Positions 1-8,645 of a stretch of 44,828 nucleotides of DNA are shown piece after piece (the first letter of the stretch is position 1; every line of letters begins with the position of its first letter). The stretch is from an uncultured Coprococcus sp. Lineage in GTDB: Bacteria > Bacillota > Clostridia > Lachnospirales > Lachnospiraceae. The notes beneath the pieces are model-generated. The model was given only the letters and a program-made list of their open reading frames with translations, ran no database searches and was not told the origin of the DNA. The position numbers and the translations under genes are program-made. The stretch is taken from the NCBI GenBank assembly GCA_900548215.1, contig URJI01000011.1:1-44828 (forward strand). Reading direction: 5' to 3'.

Positions 1-2853
1 ATCCTTGTCCTTTCTGTTTACAGAGATCAGGACAGTTCCGCTTGTAGGAAGGAGAGTCTGTGTAGCCTCCTGAGCCTTGTAGAATGCCTCTCCGTAGTAG
101 GTTGAAAGTCCGAGAACCTCACCTGTGGATCTCATCTCAGGTCCTAAGATCGGGTCAACCTCTGGGAACATGTTGAATGGGAATACAGCCTCCTTAACTC
201 CGTAATATGGTATGTGCTGCTCCTTGAGAGCTGGAACAGGAGATGGTCTTCCTGTGAGCTCTGATGTGATGATATCAGTAGCGATAGGAACCATGCGCAC
301 GTTACATACCTTTGATACGAGAGGTACTGTACGGGATGCTCTAGGATTTGCCTCGAGAACATATACCTTGCCTTTCTCAATAGCGTACTGCATGTTCATA
401 AGACCTACGACATGCATCTCCTCAGCGATCTTCTTTGTATATTCCTTGATAGTAGCAACATTCTCAGCAGTGATGTGTACTGAAGGAATGATGCATGCTG
501 AATCACCTGAGTGAACTCCGGCAAGCTCGATGTGCTCCATAACGGCAGGAACAAATGCGTGAGTTCCGTCGCTTATGGCATCTGCCTCACACTCAAGGGC
601 ATGATTCAGGAATCTGTCTATAAGTATAGGTCTGTCAGGTGTGACACCAACGGCAGCTCTCATATATCCGTCAAGGCTCTCGTCATCGTATACGACCTCC
701 ATACCACGTCCGCCGAGAACGTATGATGGACGGACCATGACTGGATAGCCAATCTTGTGAGCGATCTCAAGTGCTTCGTCAACAGTAGTAGCCATACCAG
801 ATTCTGGCATAGGGATCTCAAGCTTATCCATCATCTCACGGAAGAGATCTCTGTCCTCTGCAAGATCGATGACAGCAGGAGATGTACCGAGGATCTTTAC
901 GCCGTTCTTCTCAAGGTCAGAAGCAAGGTTAAGAGGTGTCTGACCGCCGAACTGTGCGATGACGCCCACTGGCTTTTCCTTGTTGTAAATGCTGAGAACA
1001 TCCTCAAGTGTAAGTGGCTCAAAGTAGAGCTTATCTGATGTATCATAGTCAGTTGAAACAGTCTCTGGATTACAGTTTACTATGATAGTCTCAAATCCGA
1101 GCTTCTTAAGTGCCAGTGATGCATGTACGCAGCAGTAGTCAAACTCGATACCCTGACCGATTCTGTTAGGACCTCCGCCGAGGATCATAACCTTTGGCTT
1201 GTTCTCATTTATCGGATTGCTGTCAGGTGCATTGTATGTGGAGTAGTAGTAAGCTCTGTCCTTTGTTCCACTTACGTGTACGCCTTCCCATGCCTCAGTA
1301 ACTCCGAGCTCGATTCTCTTATTTCTGATGTCCTCCTCAGGAATCTCAAGGATCTGGCTGAGGTATCTGTCTGAGAAACCGTCTTTCTTTGCAGTGGTGA
1401 GTGCCTCGTCAGATGGGAGAGTGCCCTTATGTGCTGCGAGTGCTTCCTCTTCCTCAACGAGTTCCTTCATCTGCTCAACGAAGTAGTGCTTAACCTTTGT
1501 TATATCAAATATCTCATCTACTGTAGCACCCTTTCTGAGCGCCTCGTACATGATGAAATGTCTGTCGCTTGATGGATGAGCAAGCATGCGCAATAGTTCA
1601 TCCTTGCTCTTTGTATTGTAGTCCTTGGCGTAGCCGAGACCGTATCTTCCTGTCTCAAGGCTTCGGATAGCCTTCTGGAATGCCTCCTTGTAGGTCTTAC
1701 CGATACTCATGACCTCACCTACGGCACGCATCTGGGTTCCGAGCTTGTCCTCAACACCCTTGAACTTCTCGAATGCCCAACGTGCGAACTTGATAACCAC
1801 ATAGTCACCGTCCGGAACGTATTTGTCCAGTGTGCCGTACTTACCGCACTCGATATCCTTGAGGGTAAGCCCTGTTGCCAGCATGGCTGACACAAGGGCA
1901 ATAGGGAATCCAGTAGCCTTTGATGCCAGGGCAGAAGAACGGGATGTTCTAGGGTTGATCTCGATTACGATGATTCTGTCAGATACAGGGTCATGTGCGA
2001 ACTGTACATTTGTTCCACCGATGACCTCAACAGAGTCAACGATCTTGTATGCCTGCTCCTGAAGTCTCTTCTGAACGTCCTCAGAGATTGTGAGCATAGG
2101 GGCGGAGCAGAATGAATCACCTGTGTGTACGCCGAGAGGATCGATGTTCTCGATGAAACATACAGTGATCATATTGCCTTCGCAGTCACGTACAACTTCA
2201 AGCTCAAGCTCCTCCCATCCGAGGATTGACTCCTCAACGAGAACCTGACCTACAAGGCTGGCCTGAAGACCTCTTGCACAGACAGTCTTGAGCTCCTCCT
2301 TGTTGTATACGAGTCCGCCGCCGGCACCGCCCATGGTGTATGCAGGACGAAGAACAACAGGGTAGCCGAGCTGATCTGCGATGGCGAGAGCCTCATCTAC
2401 CGAGTAGGCAACCTCGCTTCTTGCCATTTCTATTCCGATTGCGTTCATGGATTTCTTGAATTCGATTCTGTCCTCACCGCGCTCTATGGCATCTACCTGA
2501 ACACCGATGACCTTGACATTGTATTTGTCTAAGATGCCTTCTTTTGCAAGTTCAGCACAAAGGTTAAGTCCTGACTGTCCTCCGAGATTTGGAAGAAGAG
2601 CATCAGGTCTCTCTTTTGCAATTATCTGCTCAAGTCTCTTGACATTGAGTGGCTCAATGTATGTGACATCAGCTGTCTCAGGATCTGTCATGATGGTAGC
2701 AGGGTTGGAATTGACCAATACGATCTCGTATCCAAGCTTCTTAAGTGCCTTGCAAGCCTGAGTTCCTGAGTAGTCGAACTCACATGCCTGACCGATGATG
2801 ATTGGACCAGATCCTATTATCAGAACTTTGTTAATGTCTTCTCTTTTTGGCAT
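1..2853 (-). CDS. carB: Carbamoyl-phosphate synthase large subunit, copy 1 (3' part lies outside the window)
   Basis: This is the large subunit of carbamoyl-phosphate synthase, which makes carbamoyl phosphate from bicarbonate, ammonia (delivered by CarA) and two ATP for arginine and pyrimidine synthesis. The reading frame begins MPKREDINKVLIIGSGP after a GGAGAAAAAT ribosome site and stays open to the window edge, giving 951 of about 1070 residues. Both ATP-grasp halves are visible: the first carries LRPAYTMGGAGGG and EINPRTSRSSALASKATG, the second MILGGGPNRIGQGIEFDY and VRPSYVLGGRGMEVV. The C-terminal methylglyoxal-synthase-like allosteric domain is beyond the edge. No carA lies upstream; a partner could lie downstream, outside the window. 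A second, clearly diverged carB starts at 42403, so the genome has at least two. Family assignment is certain; whether this copy serves arginine or pyrimidine synthesis is not visible. Confidence 0.97.
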   Translation of the reverse strand, partial: MPKREDINKVLIIGSGPIIIGQACEFDYSGTQACKALKKLGYEIVLVNSNPATIMTDPETADVTYIEPLNVKRLEQIIAKERPDALLPNLGGQSGLNLCAELAKEGILDKYNVKVIGVQVDAIERGEDRIEFKKSMNAIGIEMARSEVAYSVDEALAIADQLGYPVVLRPAYTMGGAGGGLVYNKEELKTVCARGLQASLVGQVLVEESILGWEELELEVVRDCEGNMITVCFIENIDPLGVHTGDSFCSAPMLTISEDVQKRLQEQAYKIVDSVEVIGGTNVQFAHDPVSDRIIVIEINPRTSRSSALASKATGFPIALVSAMLATGLTLKDIECGKYGTLDKYVPDGDYVVIKFARWAFEKFKGVEDKLGTQMRAVGEVMSIGKTYKEAFQKAIRSLETGRYGLGYAKDYNTKSKDELLRMLAHPSSDRHFIMYEALRKGATVDEIFDITKVKHYFVEQMKELVEEEEALAAHKGTLPSDEALTTAKKDGFSDRYLSQILEIPEEDIRNKRIELGVTEAWEGVHVSGTKDRAYYYSTYNAPDSNPINENKPKVMILGGGPNRIGQGIEFDYCCVHASLALKKLGFETIIVNCNPETVSTDYDTSDKLYFEPLTLEDVLSIYNKEKPVGVIAQFGGQTPLNLASDLEKNGVKILGTSPAVIDLAEDRDLFREMMDKLEIPMPESGMATTVDEALEIAHKIGYPVMVRPSYVLGGRGMEVVYDDESLDGYMRAAVGVTPDRPILIDRFLNHALECEADAISDGTHAFVPAVMEHIELAGVHSGDSACIIPSVHITAENVATIKEYTKKIAEEMHVVGLMNMQYAIEKGKVYVLEANPRASRTVPLVSKVCNVRMVPIATDIITSELTGRPSPVPALKEQHIPYYGVKEAVFPFNMFPEVDPILGPEMRSTGEVLGLSTYYGEAFYKAQEATQTLLPTSGTVLISVNRKDKD

Positions 2854-3143
2854 ATTTTTCTCCTTATTGTAAAATGATTCTTGTTCAGAGCGAGAGCACT
2901 GAAAACTACATGAAATCACACAAAACAAAGAAATATCTTTATGTGATTTTTGCTATTGTTGGGCGTAATTTACTTTCTTTTATAAAAAAGCCCAAATTAT
3001 TGATATTATAAAGTATAAGAGCCCAAAAGTACAGAGTAAATGAAGAAATATATTGAAAAAATAAACTAAAATATGAGATGGATTAAGAATTAAATTAAAG
3101 AGAATTATATTAAAAAGAAGCAGGGAACAGCAGATAACGGTCT
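2854..3143 (-). other. AT-rich leader of carB copy 1
   Basis: This stretch of about 290 bases between the importer terminator and carB has no credible gene. Read in the carB direction it contains two potential hairpins. The first pairs TTGGGC with GCCCAA (about 2957-2994). The second pairs AAATCACA with TGTGATTT (about 2914-2952) around an inner AAAGA/TCTTT pairing. TTTGGGCT also occurs twice as a direct repeat (near 2990 and 3023). I could not find a convincing -35/-10 pair or a known riboswitch. A leader that controls carB is possible but only inferred. Confidence 0.3.
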
Positions 3144-3180
3144 AAAAAATCCGGCAAGTATGAAATGCCATACATGCCGG
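3144..3180 (-). terminator. Rho-independent terminator of the amino-acid ABC operon
   Basis: In the minus direction a stem formed by CCGGCATGTATG and CATACTTGCCGG is followed directly by ATTTTTT. It lies about 50 bases past the ATPase stop codon and should end the importer operon before the carB leader. Confidence 0.8.
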
Positions 3181-3228
3181 ATAAACTGCGATATTACAAT
3201 CTGTATTAAAAAACACAGATAAAATGTC

Positions 3229-4053
3229 TTATAACACCTTTGAAAGGAAATCCTTAAGTCTAGGATTCTTAGGGCTGCCGAAGAATTCCTCCGGTGTGCC
3301 GGATTCAAGAATCTGTCCGTCGTCAATAAATACGACCTTATTGGCAACCTCTCTGGCGAATCCCATCTCATGGGTAACTATGATCATTGTCATGCCTTCG
3401 TCCGCAAGAGCCTTCATAAGATCAAGAACCTCGCCGACCATCTCAGGGTCGAGAGCTGAGGTTGGCTCATCAAACAGAATGACATCAGGATTCATGGCAA
3501 GCGCACGGACGATGGCAACACGCTGTTTCTGACCGCCTGAGAGAGTAGATGGATATACATCCGCCTTGTCCTCCAGACCGATCCTCTTCAGGAGTTCCTC
3601 AGCCTTTGCATGTGCCTCGGCAATGATCTCTGATTTTGTTGTTGTTATTTCCTGCTTTGTCTGCTTTTCCTTGCGGAAGAGGTTTGTTACAGGGAGCAGG
3701 AGATTATGCCGCTTTGCCTTCTTCAGATCCTGACATCTGACATAGACAGGTGCAAGCATGATATTCTGTATAACAGTCTTGTTGTTGTACAGGTTGAAAT
3801 GCTGGAAAACCATACCCATATGACGGCGGTGTATGTTGATATCGACCTTAGGGTCTGCTATATCAACACCATTGAATATAATTTGGCCGCCGGTAGGATC
3901 TTCCATACAGTTCAAACAGCGAAGAAATGTACTTTTACCAGAACCTGAGGGACCGATAACAACCATTATATCGCCTTTGTCTATGGTGATATTGATGCCG
4001 TTTAAGACCTTGTTATCACCGAAGCTTTTTTCAAGATTAATGACGTCTATCAC
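3229..4053 (-). CDS. Polar amino-acid ABC transporter ATPase, GlnQ/HisP family
   Basis: This ATPase powers uptake of a polar amino acid together with the permease and binding protein encoded just upstream. Walker A is GPSGSGKST (residues 34-42), the Q-loop glutamine is Q84, the signature is LSGGQKQR (171-178), Walker B is VILFDEPTSALD (191-202) and the H-loop is VTHEMGF. The protein has 274 residues, while relatives have about 240. The excess is a lysine-rich insertion at roughly residues 110-145, between the Q-loop and the signature, in the helical subdomain. The gene overlaps the permease by 17 bases, so the two are translationally coupled. Substrate cannot be told from this subunit. Confidence 0.95.
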   Translation of the reverse strand: MIDVINLEKSFGDNKVLNGINITIDKGDIMVVIGPSGSGKSTFLRCLNCMEDPTGGQIIFNGVDIADPKVDINIHRRHMGMVFQHFNLYNNKTVIQNIMLAPVYVRCQDLKKAKRHNLLLPVTNLFRKEKQTKQEITTTKSEIIAEAHAKAEELLKRIGLEDKADVYPSTLSGGQKQRVAIVRALAMNPDVILFDEPTSALDPEMVGEVLDLMKALADEGMTMIIVTHEMGFAREVANKVVFIDDGQILESGTPEEFFGSPKNPRLKDFLSKVL

Positions 4054-4747
4054 TCTTTCTCAGGCTCCTTTCCATTAATTTGATTCCCAGGCTGATGAGA
4101 AGCACCATCACGATGTAGATAAGTGCCATGACCAGATAAGGGACCATGAATTCGTAGCTGTTACTTCCGATGTAGTTGAATGCAACGTAGAGATCAGTTG
4201 CTCCGACAAAACTTACAACTGAAGTTTCCTTTATTAAAGAAATAAATTCATTTCCAAGGGTTGGCAGAATATTCTTGACTGCCTGAGGTATAACGATTTT
4301 GAGCATGGTAGTCGAAAAACTGAGTCCCATGGCACGTCCACCTTCCATCTGACCTGGATCAACGGAGAGTATACCACCACGCATGATCTCTGAGATGTAG
4401 GCACCGCTGTTGAGTCCGAATACAAGCATAGCCACCTGAACTCCTGTCATGTGTCCTCCCACTATAGGAAGAAGAACATAGTAGAAGAGAAGAAGCTGTA
4501 CAACCATAGGTGTTCCACGGAAGAAACCTACATATACACTGCAGATCGCATCCAGAACTCTAGGCAGACGCTTGTACTTTGGAATTACCCTTACGGTAGC
4601 TATGAGGGTACCGATTACTATACCGATGATAAGACCGGCAATGGCTATTATCACAGTATTCTTCAGACCCTCGACTACCTTAACATACCCGTTGTTGTCG
4701 ATGAATATTTCTATGAACTTTTGTATTTTTGTAGAAATGTCTCCCAT
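4037..4747 (-). CDS. Polar amino-acid ABC transporter permease, HisM/GlnP family
   Basis: This is the membrane subunit of the importer, 236 residues with about five hydrophobic segments. It has the conserved EAA-loop region (GGRAMGLSFSTTMLKIVIPQ) that docks to the ATPase. I start it at ATG 4747 because GAAAGGA lies 6 bases upstream; a possible upstream TTG at 4762 would contain that ribosome site. It is second in the order binding protein, permease, ATPase. Only one permease gene is present, so the channel is presumably a homodimer. Confidence 0.93.
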   Translation of the reverse strand: MGDISTKIQKFIEIFIDNNGYVKVVEGLKNTVIIAIAGLIIGIVIGTLIATVRVIPKYKRLPRVLDAICSVYVGFFRGTPMVVQLLLFYYVLLPIVGGHMTGVQVAMLVFGLNSGAYISEIMRGGILSVDPGQMEGGRAMGLSFSTTMLKIVIPQAVKNILPTLGNEFISLIKETSVVSFVGATDLYVAFNYIGSNSYEFMVPYLVMALIYIVMVLLISLGIKLMERSLRKSDRRH

Positions 4748-4807
4748 GAAATATCCTTTCAAACATAATTGGCGTTAATACTAAAATTACTAAATCTGAA
4801 TTAGAAT

Positions 4808-5695
4808 TTACTGCATTGCGTTAAGAGCAGCAGTGATGCTGGCTGCAGGAGCAGCATCGATGATAACATAGTTGAGGTTACCATTTAAAAGATCCTGAAC
4901 TGCAAGAGAACCGTTCTTGTAGCCAGTTGAAGTCATAGCCAGCTTTGTGAATCCCCAGTCTGCGTCGCCCTCGCAGTAGAACTGTCCGGTAGTACCTGTC
5001 TGGAAACCAATCTTCATGTCTGAACCCTTAGCCTGAAGGATCTTGTTGACATCATCGGCTGTCTTGCACTCATCAAACTCTGCATTGTCAGATGTAACGA
5101 TAAGCTTCTGTGAAGCCTTGTAGTATGAATCTGAGAAGCTTACATACTCCTCACGGTCTGGCTTTATAGTAAGACCTGCCATAGCGATATCACACTTGTG
5201 CTGACCAACTGAGAGACATACAGCGTCGAAATCCATGTTCTGGATAACGAGCTCCTTGCCAAGCTTGTCTGCGAGAGCCTTAGCTATCTCCATATCGACA
5301 CCATAGTAGTTCTCACCCTTTGTATACTCAAATGGCTCGAATGCAGCATTTGTTGCAACTACAAGCTGATCCTTGTTTGCATCAAGCTTTGCTGACTCAA
5401 CTGCAACTGGCTCACCGTCACCGAAGTAGTGATTGCAGATCTCCTCAAATGATCCATCCTCGTTCATTGACTTTATGAAATCATTGACCTGTGTTAAGAG
5501 CTCAGGCTGATCCTTGTCAACACCGAAAGCATACTGCTCATCTGTAAGGTCAATCTCGATGACCTTTGCAGTCTTCTTTGATGAAGTGCTCTCTGAAGCA
5601 GCCTCTGAAGAATCATCCTTGCTTCCACATGCAGTAAGGGCTGTCATAGCCAGAACTGCTGATACTGAAAGTGCTAAAAATTTTTTGAGTTTCAT
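4808..5695 (-). CDS. Amino-acid ABC transporter substrate-binding lipoprotein with circularly permuted domain order
   Basis: This is the extracellular binding protein of the importer (family 3 solute-binding fold), 295 residues, with a lipoprotein signal and acylated cysteine C23 (LTAC). ATG 5695 is preceded by GGAAG at a good distance. The order of segments is unusual. Residues 46-92 (IEIDLTDEQYAFGVDKD, then PELLTQVNDFIK and EDGSFEEICNHYFG) match what is normally the very C-terminus of this family. The usual N-terminal motif LVVATNAAFEPFEY comes only at residue 111. The protein then stops after IIDAAPAA, exactly where that C-terminal segment would normally follow. The two ends are complementary, so this reads as a circular permutation, not a fusion or truncation. 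Ligand unknown; probably a polar amino acid. Confidence 0.93.
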   Translation of the reverse strand: MKLKKFLALSVSAVLAMTALTACGSKDDSSEAASESTSSKKTAKVIEIDLTDEQYAFGVDKDQPELLTQVNDFIKSMNEDGSFEEICNHYFGDGEPVAVESAKLDANKDQLVVATNAAFEPFEYTKGENYYGVDMEIAKALADKLGKELVIQNMDFDAVCLSVGQHKCDIAMAGLTIKPDREEYVSFSDSYYKASQKLIVTSDNAEFDECKTADDVNKILQAKGSDMKIGFQTGTTGQFYCEGDADWGFTKLAMTSTGYKNGSLAVQDLLNGNLNYVIIDAAPAASITAALNAMQ

Positions 5696-5719
5696 TTTAC
5701 ATCTTCCTTTCATAATATC

Positions 5720-5735
5720 TGCACATATCTGTGCA
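5720..5735 (-). promoter_or_regulatory. Palindrome in the 5' leader of the binding-protein gene
   Basis: TGCACATATCTGTGCA is a perfect 6+6 inverted repeat with a 4-base spacer. It lies between the predicted transcription start and the ribosome site of the importer operon, a typical repressor position. The regulator is unknown. Confidence 0.4.
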
Positions 5736-5756
5736 TTTCTTCTTTTCAACTGAATA

Positions 5757-5785
5757 AATATACCATTGTGTTTAAGAAAATGCAA
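5757..5785 (-). promoter_or_regulatory. Sigma-A-type promoter of the amino-acid importer operon
   Basis: On the minus strand TTGCAT and TATATT are separated by exactly 17 bases, about 60 bases upstream of the binding-protein start codon. A further inverted repeat, ATATGA/TCATAT (5791-5808), sits just upstream of the -35 element and could be an activator site. Confidence 0.6.
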
Positions 5786-5885
5786 TTAATATATGAAAAA
5801 ACTCATATAAAAAGATGACAAAATCGGGATAAAGGGGAAAAAAAGGAAATTTATTCATGTTTTATTCATTATTTATAAATAAACA

Positions 5886-5915
5886 TTGTTCTATGAATGC
5901 TATTTACTATATAAT
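5886..5915 (+). promoter_or_regulatory. Possible promoter of the AIM24-like gene
   Basis: TTGTTC and TATAAT are separated by 18 bases, ending about 55 bases before the ATG at 5971. The -35 is weak and the -10 is perfect. It faces away from the importer promoter, so the two operons are divergent. Confidence 0.45.
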
Positions 5916-5970
5916 AAATTGTACTAAAACAAAAAAATGTTGATGTTATAAAAAAGGGAGGACAAATAAT

Positions 5971-6648
5971 ATGAGGTACGAGATAAAAGGTGGCATGATG
6001 CCTGTTGTTGAGATAATCCTTGAGGCGGGAGAGTCCATAAGCTGTGAGAAAGGTGCAATGGTTTGGATGTCACCTAATATGCAGATGCAGACATCTGGAG
6101 GCGGGGTTGGTAAGATGTTCACCAGAGCCATGACAGGAGAAGCGATGTTCCGTAATACTTATACAGCACAGGGAGGACAGGGCCTGATAGCATTTGGGTC
6201 AAGTTTTGTTGGAAATATCATGGCGGTAGAGATAGGACCGGGCAAGGAAATAATTTGTCAGAAGTCTGCATATCTTGCATCGACTCCGGGAATCAATCTG
6301 GAGATAGCTTTTCAAAAGAAGATAGCCGGCGGGTTCTTCGGAGGTGAGGGATTTATTATGCAGAGGATTACAGGTCAGGGAATAGTGTTCCTTGAAATCG
6401 ACGGTTCTGTTGTGGATTATATGCTTGCACCGGGACAACAGATGGTCATAGACACAGGATATCTTGCCATGATGGATGCAACATGTACACTGAATGCTGA
6501 GACCGTTAAGGGCGGGGCAATGAATATGTTGTTCGGAGGTGAAGGATTTTTTAATACCGTAGTCACAGGCCCGGGAAGGATAACACTGCAGACAATGCCT
6601 AAGTCACAGCTTGCGGCTCAGATAGCATCCGTGATGCCATCTAAATAA
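5971..6648 (+). CDS. AIM24/TIGR00266 family protein (DUF124)
   Basis: A 225-residue soluble protein of the widespread AIM24-like family, whose biochemical role is not established in bacteria. Typical features are the N-terminal YEIKGGMMPVVEIILEAGES, the SCEKGAMVWM segment, and repeated glycine-rich turns such as GGFFGGEGF and MLFGGEGFF, consistent with the beta-rich AIM24 fold. There is no signal peptide or membrane segment. The length is normal. GGGAGG stands just upstream of ATG 5971. It is transcribed alone, divergent from the importer. Confidence 0.9.
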   Translation: MRYEIKGGMMPVVEIILEAGESISCEKGAMVWMSPNMQMQTSGGGVGKMFTRAMTGEAMFRNTYTAQGGQGLIAFGSSFVGNIMAVEIGPGKEIICQKSAYLASTPGINLEIAFQKKIAGGFFGGEGFIMQRITGQGIVFLEIDGSVVDYMLAPGQQMVIDTGYLAMMDATCTLNAETVKGGAMNMLFGGEGFFNTVVTGPGRITLQTMPKSQLAAQIASVMPSK

Positions 6649-6961
6649 CCGCCAGAGCCATATCATTAAGCCCACTCCAAAAAAGAACACAGCAGTATCT
6701 TCCAATGTCGGCTAACTTGAAAATAAAAAGTCAAATATATAATTTTGACGAAAATATAGTCGGAATTAGTGTTTGAACTTAGGTTTTTCAACCAAAATTT
6801 GCAAAATACTGCAAACTTATGCGATTAAGGTCTAGACAACCGGAGAAATAAATTATATGATACAAGGGTTGAACGTTAGAATTGCCTATTTAATATAGAA
6901 TGTTTTGACGTGCAACCCAGACATATAACTATAATATTGTTAGGTAGCAAGGGAGACTTTT
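6649..6961 (+). other. Intergenic region before the aspartate aminotransferase gene
   Basis: These 313 bases hold no credible gene and no clear terminator. A possible promoter is TTGACG (6905-6910) with TATAAT (6930-6935), but the 19-base spacing is long. No riboswitch architecture was recognised. Confidence 0.35.
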
Positions 6962-8245
6962 ATGAAAGCGTACAGTGAATTATCAAGAGAAGAGTTAATG
7001 GAACTTAGAGAGCAGCTGCTTGCGGCATATGAAGAGAAGAAGGCTCTTGGCCTGAACCTTGATATGTCAAGAGGAAAGCCATCACCAACCCAGCTTGGAG
7101 TATCTGTTGGTCTTATGGATGTTATCAACAGTGATTCTGATATGAAGTCAGAGTGTGGCATAGACTGCAGGAACTATGGGTGCCTTGATGGAATTCCAGA
7201 GGTCAAGAGACTTATGGCTGAGATGATGGGAACCACGGAGGATCATATCTTTATCGGTGGTAACGCAAGTCTCACTCTTATGTTTGACACTGTATCAAGA
7301 GCATATACACATGGAATAATGGGAGAGACACCTTGGTGCAAGCTTGACAAGGTGAAGTTCCTCTGCCCTGTTCCGGGATATGACAGACATTTTGCTATCA
7401 CAGAGCATTTTGGAATAGAGATGATCAACATACCTATGTCAGAGACAGGTCCAGACATGGATATGGTTGAAGAACTTGTAAATTCAGATCCAACAGTAAA
7501 GGGTATATGGTGCGTGCCAAAGTACTCAAACCCACAGGGAATCTGCTACAGCGATGAGACCGTAAGAAGATTTGCAAATCTTAAGCCTGCAGCTAAGGAT
7601 TTCAGGATCTTCTGGGACAATGCATATGTCATCCATCATCTGTATGAGGACAATCAGGTAGAGATACTTGATATCATCGGAGAGTGTGAGAAGGCCGGCA
7701 ATCCGGATATGGTATTTGAGTTCGCTTCAACATCAAAGGTAAGCTTTCCTGGTTCAGGAGTTTCAGCTATGGCTACATCACATGCAAACCTTGAGGATGC
7801 CAAGAAGCATTATACAATTCAGACTATAGGTAACGATAAGGTAAATCAGCTCAGACATGCGAGATATTTCAAGAATCTTGACGGTCTTAAGGAGCATATG
7901 AAGAAGCATGCTGATTTCATGAGACCAAAGTTTGAGGCTACACTCAAAGTTCTTGAGGAGGAGCTTGATGGACTTGGAATTGGTTCATGGATCAAGCCTC
8001 TCGGCGGATATTTCATATCATTTGACGCTATGGAAGGCTGTGCAAAGGCTATAGTTGCAAAGTGCAAGGAGGCTGGAGTTATTCTCACAGGTGCAGGAGC
8101 AACATTCCCATACCATAACGATCCAAAGGACAGCAACATCAGGATCGCACCTTCATTCCCAACACCAGAGGAGATGCAGCAGGCAACAGAGATATTTGTT
8201 CTCTGCGTAAAGCTCGTTAGTGTTCAGAAACTGCTTGAGGCATAA
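6962..8245 (+). CDS. Aspartate aminotransferase, class I-c (PLP-dependent)
   Basis: This enzyme should transfer amino groups between aspartate and 2-oxoglutarate using pyridoxal phosphate. At 427 residues it matches the class I-c family (Asp_aminotransf) better than the AspC type: the N-terminus carries LDMSRGKPSPTQLGVS, followed by YGCLDGIPEVKRLMAEMM and the cofactor region GGNASLTLMFD. The PLP aspartate/asparagine region is SNPQG...IFWDNAYVIHHL. The lysine that binds PLP is in FASTSKVSFPGSGVSA, and the substrate-binding arginine is in SNIRIAPSFP. It is transcribed alone, with a terminator 110 bases downstream. Activity on other amino acids cannot be excluded. Confidence 0.93.
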   Translation: MKAYSELSREELMELREQLLAAYEEKKALGLNLDMSRGKPSPTQLGVSVGLMDVINSDSDMKSECGIDCRNYGCLDGIPEVKRLMAEMMGTTEDHIFIGGNASLTLMFDTVSRAYTHGIMGETPWCKLDKVKFLCPVPGYDRHFAITEHFGIEMINIPMSETGPDMDMVEELVNSDPTVKGIWCVPKYSNPQGICYSDETVRRFANLKPAAKDFRIFWDNAYVIHHLYEDNQVEILDIIGECEKAGNPDMVFEFASTSKVSFPGSGVSAMATSHANLEDAKKHYTIQTIGNDKVNQLRHARYFKNLDGLKEHMKKHADFMRPKFEATLKVLEEELDGLGIGSWIKPLGGYFISFDAMEGCAKAIVAKCKEAGVILTGAGATFPYHNDPKDSNIRIAPSFPTPEEMQQATEIFVLCVKLVSVQKLLEA

Positions 8246-8355
8246 ATGACAATGTCGGAGTATTGTTGCAGATAGGCCTTGCGGGTTATATAACAATAAA
8301 AAAACAGCAATAAAAAAATTCCAATTATAGAAATATTAATAGTAAACAAAGATAG

Positions 8356-8388
8356 AAAGATCTCATTCATATGGATGGGATCTTTTTT
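8356..8388 (+). terminator. Rho-independent terminator after the aminotransferase gene
   Basis: AAAGATCTCATTC pairs with GGATGGGATCTTT (two G-U pairs) and runs into a seven-T tract. It separates the aminotransferase from the XrtG locus. Confidence 0.8.
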
Positions 8389-8552
8389 TGACCATTCATA
8401 TCATGATTGTTTGATATATTCTGTGGCTGTTCAATCAATAACAATCAAATAGGCAACAAAATATGAATAGCGCAAACGGTTGAAATATTATAATTATACA
8501 TAAAGTTACAAAATGTTCATAAAATAGCCATAAATTTGGCGATTTTTCATCA

Positions 8553-8581
8553 TTGATATATCACAATTAGGTATCTATAAT
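8553..8581 (+). promoter_or_regulatory. Strong promoter of the XrtG operon
   Basis: TTGATA and TATAAT are separated by 17 bases, 65 bases before the first gene of the locus. The upstream stretch 8391-8552 is very AT-rich and holds no gene. I looked there and in the leader for a c-di-GMP riboswitch and saw none. Confidence 0.7.
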
Positions 8582-8645
8582 CTAGAGGGGATAAGAATAG
8601 ATTTATTGTGTCGTAATCTGACATATAAAGCAAGGAGGTGGCTGG

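Noticed and set aside
1..2853. The two carB genes as a long inverted repeat able to recombine
   Set aside because: By eye the proteins differ at about half the positions, so DNA identity should be too low for efficient recombination.
8391..8645. c-di-GMP riboswitch before the XrtG operon
   Set aside because: No GEMM-type conserved core was seen. GCGCAAACGG near 8470 is reminiscent, but the paired helices are missing and it lies upstream of the promoter.
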